From positions 6,262,001-6,326,000 of the forward strand of contig NZ_CP070225.1 of the NCBI RefSeq assembly GCF_021631985.1: a stretch of DNA of 64,000 nucleotides. The letters run 5' to 3'. The position numbers and the translations under genes are program-made. Positions 59,916 to 64,000 of this stretch are shown piece by piece. The notes under the pieces are model-generated. The model saw nothing but the letters and a program-made list of their open reading frames with translations. It made no database searches and was not told the DNA's origin. Position 1 is the stretch's first letter. Each line of letters begins with the position of its first letter. Source of the DNA: Sandaracinus amylolyticus. GTDB taxonomy: Bacteria > Myxococcota_A > Polyangia > Polyangiales > Sandaracinaceae.

Positions 59916-60220
59916 GAGTCGTGGTCGTCGTGGCCGCCGTCGTGATCGTCGTGCGTGCCGCCGTCGTGATCGTGGGCGGCGCGGCACGCGGCGAGGCAGT
60001 CGTCGAGCATCGCGTCGCACTCCGCGGCCGTGCCGTTGTGGCCGAGGTCGTGGCACTCCGCGACGAAGCCGCCGCCCTCGTCGACGTCGTGGCACTCCGT
60101 CGAGAGCTCCTCGCAGCTGCCCTCGCCACCATGCCCGTCGTCGTCGTCACCGCCGCAGCCGGCGAGCGCGATCATCAACAGCACGAGCATCGCGATCGAG
60201 CGAGCAGCAGCGGGGTGCAT
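59912..60220 (-). CDS. Cys-containing lipoprotein with His/Asp-rich metal-binding tail
   Basis: 102 residues. Signal peptide and lipobox MIALAGC. The mature part begins GGDDDDGHGG, has about seven Cys in ECHD, ECHDL, ECDAML and DDCLAAC groups, and ends in a tail alternating His, Asp and Gly (about 20 residues from AHDHDGG on). Such tails chelate Cu, Zn or Ni. No family is recognised, but its place at the head of the MbnP/MbnH genes fits metal capture at the cell envelope. Confidence 0.72.
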   Translation of the reverse strand: MHPAAARSIAMLVLLMIALAGCGGDDDDGHGGEGSCEELSTECHDVDEGGGFVAECHDLGHNGTAAECDAMLDDCLAACRAAHDHDGGTHDDHDGGHDDHDS

Positions 60221-60230
60221 CGGGGTCGAC

Positions 60231-61520
60231 CTAGCACGCGCGCTTCCTCCGTCGCAACGCCAGCAGCAGGACGTTCACGAATCCTCCAAGACCGACCAGC
60301 CACGCGCGCGAAGGGCCGTCGTCGGTGGCGACCCGGCACGTACATCCGCCGCCACGCGCGGGCGCGACGCCCGCGTCCATCGCACCGCACGACGTGATCC
60401 CGCCATCGAGCTCGGCCTCGGCGCGGAAGTCGCTCCACCACGCGTCGCACGCGCAGTCGATCTCGCCGTCGCACGCGCGTCGCTCGATCGCGGCGAAGCG
60501 CAGCACCGGCTCGCGCGCGTAGGGCGCGTCGAGCGCGAAGCGCGCGAGCGCGAAGCCGTCGAGCAGGCCGTCGCCGCACATCCACATCGAGGTCCCGTCG
60601 CGCGCGAGACACGCGAGCGAGATGCCCTCGTCGATCCGATCGACGACGCCGTTCGCGCGCAGCACCGAGAGCCCGGTGCCGGTGTTGCCGAGCCACACCT
60701 CTCCGTCGTTCCCGTGCGCGAGCGCGAAGGGACGCTCGATCGGGCCGGGCAGCGCAGCGAGCGTGACCACCTCGGTCCACGTCTCGCCGCCGTCGCTCGT
60801 GCGCATCAGGCGATCGTGCTCGTCGCCCTGCACCACCACGAAGAGCACGTCGGGGTCGCGGGGGTCGACCTCGAGGCCACGCACCACGCGCTCGTCGTCC
60901 TCGAGCGCACCGAGATCGAGCTCGCGCCACGTCGCGCCGCCGTCGTCGCTGCGCGCGATCATCCCGCGCAGCGCGATCGAGCCCGCTTCGCGCGTGGTGC
61001 CGATCACGTAGATCCGCGAGGGCGCGACCCGCAGCCGTGCGGCGAGCAGGCCCGCGGGGAGCGGCGCACCGATCGCGGCGAACGAGAGCCCTTCGTCGTC
61101 GCTGCGCATCACGTGGTTCTCGCGACCGCCGTCGCCGGTCACCGCGAGCACCGCGCCGTCGGGCGCGCGCACGAGGTCGGGCACGAAGCGTTCGCGCGTC
61201 GCCTCGTCGCGCTCCCACGCGCATCCTCGTCGCGCGCCGCGCACGATCCCGAAGTTGCCGGCGAGCACCACGCGCTCGCCGATCACGACGCCGGGCATGG
61301 CGATCCCCGCGACCGCATCGGGGATCGACTCCTGGCAGGTCCAGCGGAACGGCGCGTCGGCCGCATCGCGCGCGAGCAGCCCGAACGTCGTGATCGACGT
61401 GACCCGCCCTTCGCCCTCGACGATCACGTGCTGGGTCTGGAGCCGCCCGCCGTGCGCGCGCGCGCTCGATGCGCCGAGCACGACGAGCGCGATCACCAGC
61501 GCGGCGCGGCGCGCGATCAC
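60231..61520 (-). CDS. Secreted beta-propeller (Asp-box) protein with MYXO-CTERM-like tail
   Basis: 429 residues. A signal peptide (ALVIALVVLGASSARA) leads a propeller with Asp-box repeats SDDEGLSF, SDDGGATW and TSDGGETW, as in sortilin/BNR proteins. The C-terminus has GGGCTC, a hydrophobic helix (LVGLGGFVNVLLLAL) and RRRKR, matching the MYXO-CTERM sorting signal, so it should be anchored at the cell surface. The GTG start overlaps the kinase stop and the next gene begins ten bases on, so it is part of the MbnP/MbnH operon. Confidence 0.8.
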   Translation of the reverse strand: MIARRAALVIALVVLGASSARAHGGRLQTQHVIVEGEGRVTSITTFGLLARDAADAPFRWTCQESIPDAVAGIAMPGVVIGERVVLAGNFGIVRGARRGCAWERDEATRERFVPDLVRAPDGAVLAVTGDGGRENHVMRSDDEGLSFAAIGAPLPAGLLAARLRVAPSRIYVIGTTREAGSIALRGMIARSDDGGATWRELDLGALEDDERVVRGLEVDPRDPDVLFVVVQGDEHDRLMRTSDGGETWTEVVTLAALPGPIERPFALAHGNDGEVWLGNTGTGLSVLRANGVVDRIDEGISLACLARDGTSMWMCGDGLLDGFALARFALDAPYAREPVLRFAAIERRACDGEIDCACDAWWSDFRAEAELDGGITSCGAMDAGVAPARGGGCTCRVATDDGPSRAWLVGLGGFVNVLLLALRRRKRAC

Positions 61521-63373
61521 TCGGCGACGCGCCCGGCCGCTCGCGCCACCGCGAGCGCGAGCGCGTCCACGTCGAGCGGCTTGGTCAGGAACGCGTCGTA
61601 GCCTGCGTCGACGGCGCGCACACGATCCTCGACGCGCGCATAGCCGGTGAGCGCGACCGCGGGCACACGGCACGCGGGCGGAGGCAGCGCACGCACCCGC
61701 TCGATCAGCGTGATCCCGTCGAGCTCGGGCATGCCGAGGTCCGACACCAGCACGTCGACCTCGCCCTCGTCGAGCAGCTCGAGCGCCCGCGCCGCGGTCG
61801 ACGTGGAGCGCACCTCGGCGCCAGCGCGTCGCAGCACCGTCTCGGCGAGCACGCACGCATCGATCTCGTCGTCGACCACCAGCACGCGCACCCCCGCGAG
61901 GCGCGGCACACCCGCGCGAAGTCGCACGCCGATCGACGCGGGCTCGTCGCGCTCGGGCTCGAGCGACCACGGAAGCGACACCCGCATGCTGGTGCCGCGA
62001 CCGATGCCCTCGCTCCACGCCTCGATGCGCCCACCGTGCATCTCCACGATCGCGCGCGCGATCGCGAGGCCGAGCCCGAGCCCACCGTGACGGCGCGTCG
62101 TCGATCCGTCGGCCTGGCGGTAGCGCTCGAAGACGTGGGGCAGGAGCGTCGGATCGATCCCCACTCCGTCGTCGCGCACCTCGAGCTCCGCGTGATCCTC
62201 GCTCGCGCGGACCACGACCTCGACGCGCCCGCGCGGCCCGGTGAACTTCGTCGCGTTCGAGAGCAGGTTCGCGATCACCTGGTGCAAGCGGTCGGGATCG
62301 CCCGAGACCAGCGGGCGCGCCTCGAGGCGCGTCGAGAGCTGCAGGCGCTTGGCCTCCGCGGCCGGTCGGATCGAGTCCACCGCCGACGTGACGAGCTCCG
62401 CGAGATCGACGACTCCGTCGTTCACGCCGAGCTTGCCGCTCACCATGCGCGAGAAGTCGAGCAGGTCGTCGATCAGACGCTTCTGCACCTTCGCGTTGCG
62501 ATCGATCGCCTCGAGCGCGCGCTGCATCTGCGTGCCCTGCAGCGCGCCGGTGCGCAGCAGGTGCGACCACCCGACGATCGCGTTGAGCGGCGTGCGCAGC
62601 TCGTGGCTGAGCGTGCTGAGGAACTCGTCCTTCGCGCGGCTCGTCTCCTCGACCTGCTTGCGCGCGAGGACCGACTCGGTGACGTCGAACGCGAAGGTGA
62701 CGACGCCGTCGACCATGCTGCGATCGGACTCGCGCAGGATCGGCTGGAACACGAAGGTCAGGTAGATCGTCTCGGGCCCGTCCTCGCGCTCGATCACGCG
62801 CGGCACCTCGACCGACTCGTACGCCTCGCCGGTCTTGTGCACGTGATCGAGGCGCGCGACGAACTGCTGCGCGACGAGATCGGTGCGGTGGGCGCGCGCG
62901 CTCGTGCCGATCAGCGAGCGCGCCTCGGGGATCGTCTGCTTGAAGCGCTCGTTGATGAGCTCGTAGACGTGATCGGGCCCGCGCAGGATCGCGACCAGCG
63001 CGGGTGCGTGATCGACGATGCGCTGGAGGCGCGCACGCTCGCGCTCGACGGGCGAAGGAGCGCGCGTGGTGTCGCGCACGGTCGCTACGATCGTGACCGC
63101 GATGACGCGGCCCTCGACGTCGCGCACCGGGCTCGCGCGCATCACGCGCACCACGCCCGACTCGACCTCGACGCGTGCGCTCTCCGCGCGCTCCACCACC
63201 AGCGCGCGTGCTCGCTCGAGCGCCGCGGCGAGCGCGGGGCCCCCCAGGCTCGCGCTGCGCTCCGCAGCGACGTTGGCGAAGCAGAGGCGACCCTCGCGCC
63301 GGATCACCCACACGGCCTCGGCAGACTCGCCGAAGCACGCGGCGAGTGTCGGGATGTGCAGGGCGTCGTGCAT
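61517..63373 (-). CDS. Hybrid histidine kinase, PAS-PAS-HisKA-HATPase-REC
   Basis: 618 residues. Two PAS-like domains (about 1-110 and 115-235; the second has NERFKQTIPEARSL and FVFQPILRE), HisKA with TLSHELRTPLNAIVGW, HATPase with NLLSNATKFTGPRG, DDGVGI and GLGLGLAIAR, and a receiver with LVSDLGMPELDG. No membrane segment. It is a paralogue of the kinase at 1607, with near-identical H-box surroundings. The stop overlaps the propeller gene start, an unusual coupling of a kinase to a surface protein and copper-type genes. Confidence 0.88.
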   Translation of the reverse strand: MHDALHIPTLAACFGESAEAVWVIRREGRLCFANVAAERSASLGGPALAAALERARALVVERAESARVEVESGVVRVMRASPVRDVEGRVIAVTIVATVRDTTRAPSPVERERARLQRIVDHAPALVAILRGPDHVYELINERFKQTIPEARSLIGTSARAHRTDLVAQQFVARLDHVHKTGEAYESVEVPRVIEREDGPETIYLTFVFQPILRESDRSMVDGVVTFAFDVTESVLARKQVEETSRAKDEFLSTLSHELRTPLNAIVGWSHLLRTGALQGTQMQRALEAIDRNAKVQKRLIDDLLDFSRMVSGKLGVNDGVVDLAELVTSAVDSIRPAAEAKRLQLSTRLEARPLVSGDPDRLHQVIANLLSNATKFTGPRGRVEVVVRASEDHAELEVRDDGVGIDPTLLPHVFERYRQADGSTTRRHGGLGLGLAIARAIVEMHGGRIEAWSEGIGRGTSMRVSLPWSLEPERDEPASIGVRLRAGVPRLAGVRVLVVDDEIDACVLAETVLRRAGAEVRSTSTAARALELLDEGEVDVLVSDLGMPELDGITLIERVRALPPPACRVPAVALTGYARVEDRVRAVDAGYDAFLTKPLDVDALALAVARAAGRVAE

Positions 63374-63411
63374 CGGCGCAGTGCTCCGCCGGGGGAGCGG
63401 AGCGCGCCATT

Positions 63412-64000
63412 CTACGGTTCGCGCGCGCGAATGCGATCCCCCTCGCGCACCTCGCGCGACGGCGCGCCCAGGTGTGTAGCGATCACGCGGAGATCCGCGA
63501 CGAGCTCGGCGCGTCTCGCGGCGCGCGACGCGGCATCGGGCGCGCGCAGCACGACGGACGGATGGTGCGTCGCGAGCACGATCGGCGCGTGCGGGCTCGC
63601 GATCACGCGGCCGCGATCCTTGGTCACGCGGAACGCGCGACCGAGCAGCGCCTGCGCGGCGGTGGCGCCCAGCGCGACGAGCGCGCGCGGACGCACGCGC
63701 GCGAGCTCGGCCTCGAGCCACGGGCGGCACGCCTCGACCTCTCTCGCGCGCGGCTTCTGGTGGATGCGCCGCTTGCCGCGCGGCTCCCACTTGAAGTGCT
63801 TCACCACGTTCGTGACGAACACGTCGTCGCGCGCGATGCCGGCCTCCTCGAGCGCCTCGTCGAGCACACGACCCGCGGGCCCGACGAAGGGCAGGCCCTC
63901 GAGGTCCTCGCGATCCCCGGGCTGCTCCCCCACCAGCATCACGCGAGCGCGCGACGGGCCCGCGCCCAGCACGCCCTGCGTGGCGCGCGCGTAGAGCGGA
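63412..64000 (-). CDS. udgX: UdgX-type uracil-DNA glycosylase, 5' end outside window
   Basis: At least 187 residues and open to the window end. The family 4 fold has GEQPGDREDLEGLPFVGPAG (motif A) and ATHHPS near the end, with TNVVKHFKWE between. The insertion KRRIHQKP holds the His that in UdgX forms a covalent bond to the sugar of excised uracil, separating UdgX from ordinary UDGs. It acts in DNA repair. The iron-sulfur Cys residues expected in the family partly lie outside the window. Its stop is 38 bases before the kinase ATG, so both may share transcripts. Confidence 0.85.
   Translation of the reverse strand, partial: PLYARATQGVLGAGPSRARVMLVGEQPGDREDLEGLPFVGPAGRVLDEALEEAGIARDDVFVTNVVKHFKWEPRGKRRIHQKPRAREVEACRPWLEAELARVRPRALVALGATAAQALLGRAFRVTKDRGRVIASPHAPIVLATHHPSVVLRAPDAASRAARRAELVADLRVIATHLGAPSREVREGDRIRAREP

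Noticed and set aside
1..64000. CRISPR array, IS element, prophage, integrative element or tRNA-associated att site
   Set aside because: No regularly spaced repeats, transposase, integrase or tRNA were seen, and composition is even across the window.

Overview
The window is very GC-rich, densely coded DNA from a free-living, respiring bacterium, most likely a myxobacterium (Myxococcota/Polyangia, possibly Sandaracinus-like). This rests on the extreme third-position GC, the many hybrid histidine kinases, a C-terminal sorting tail of MYXO-CTERM type on the 60231-61520 product, and an MbnP/MbnH 'metallo-mystery' pair of the kind known from Myxococcus. The genus is an inference. I saw no rRNA, tRNA, CRISPR array, IS element or phage gene. 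Codon use looks even throughout, so nothing points to a recent island.

Layout. 1-5857: end of a membrane protein gene, a short-chain dehydrogenase, a GAF-GAF hybrid kinase, and a phosphoribosyltransferase/erythromycin-esterase fusion. 6267-8314: a two-domain lycopene-cyclase-like membrane protein translationally coupled to myo-inositol-phosphate synthase. 8551-18437: a nine-gene saccharide cluster (two sugar-nucleotide epimerases, B12-binding radical SAM enzyme, GT4 glycosyltransferase, three CgeB-like glycosyltransferases, methyltransferase, and a glycosidase that appears circularly permuted). 18428-23269: GNAT, thioesterase, HxlR regulator, and a divergent NtrC-type two-component pair. 23280-32988: universal stress protein and SulP transporter, divergent from a DabA-DabB-NuoM-like inorganic-carbon uptake operon and a porin. 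33034-39907: an HD-like protein, then a second saccharide cluster (metallo-beta-lactamase-fold hydrolase, fourth CgeB-like transferase, nucleotidyltransferase, PIG-L deacetylase, GT4, CelD-like acyltransferase). 39915-47845: HAD phosphatase, an odd phosphoribosyltransferase/kinase-like fusion, small proteins, a stress-type SDR, a VOC protein and TreZ. 47951-53607: a five-gene caa3-type oxidase operon. 53676-57520: two histidine kinases and two single-domain receivers. 57536-63373: an operon in which a hybrid kinase leads a beta-propeller surface protein, a His/Asp-rich lipoprotein, a cytochrome-like lipoprotein, MbnP and MbnH. 63412-64000: UdgX-type uracil-DNA glycosylase, cut by the window end.

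How it works together. The two saccharide clusters share a closely similar CgeB paralogue pair and have complementary functions: sugar-nucleotide formation and epimerisation, glycosyl transfer, N-deacetylation, acylation, methylation, and hydrolysis. They look like two halves of one pathway for a decorated oligosaccharide or glycoside of unknown structure. The DAB genes would use the ion gradient to hydrate and trap CO2 as bicarbonate. The oxidase operon and the MbnP/MbnH operon both handle copper or c-type heme. Most operons are tightly packed, with ATGA or GTGA stop/start overlaps; several intergenic regions carry clear inverted repeats that may be operators or terminators.
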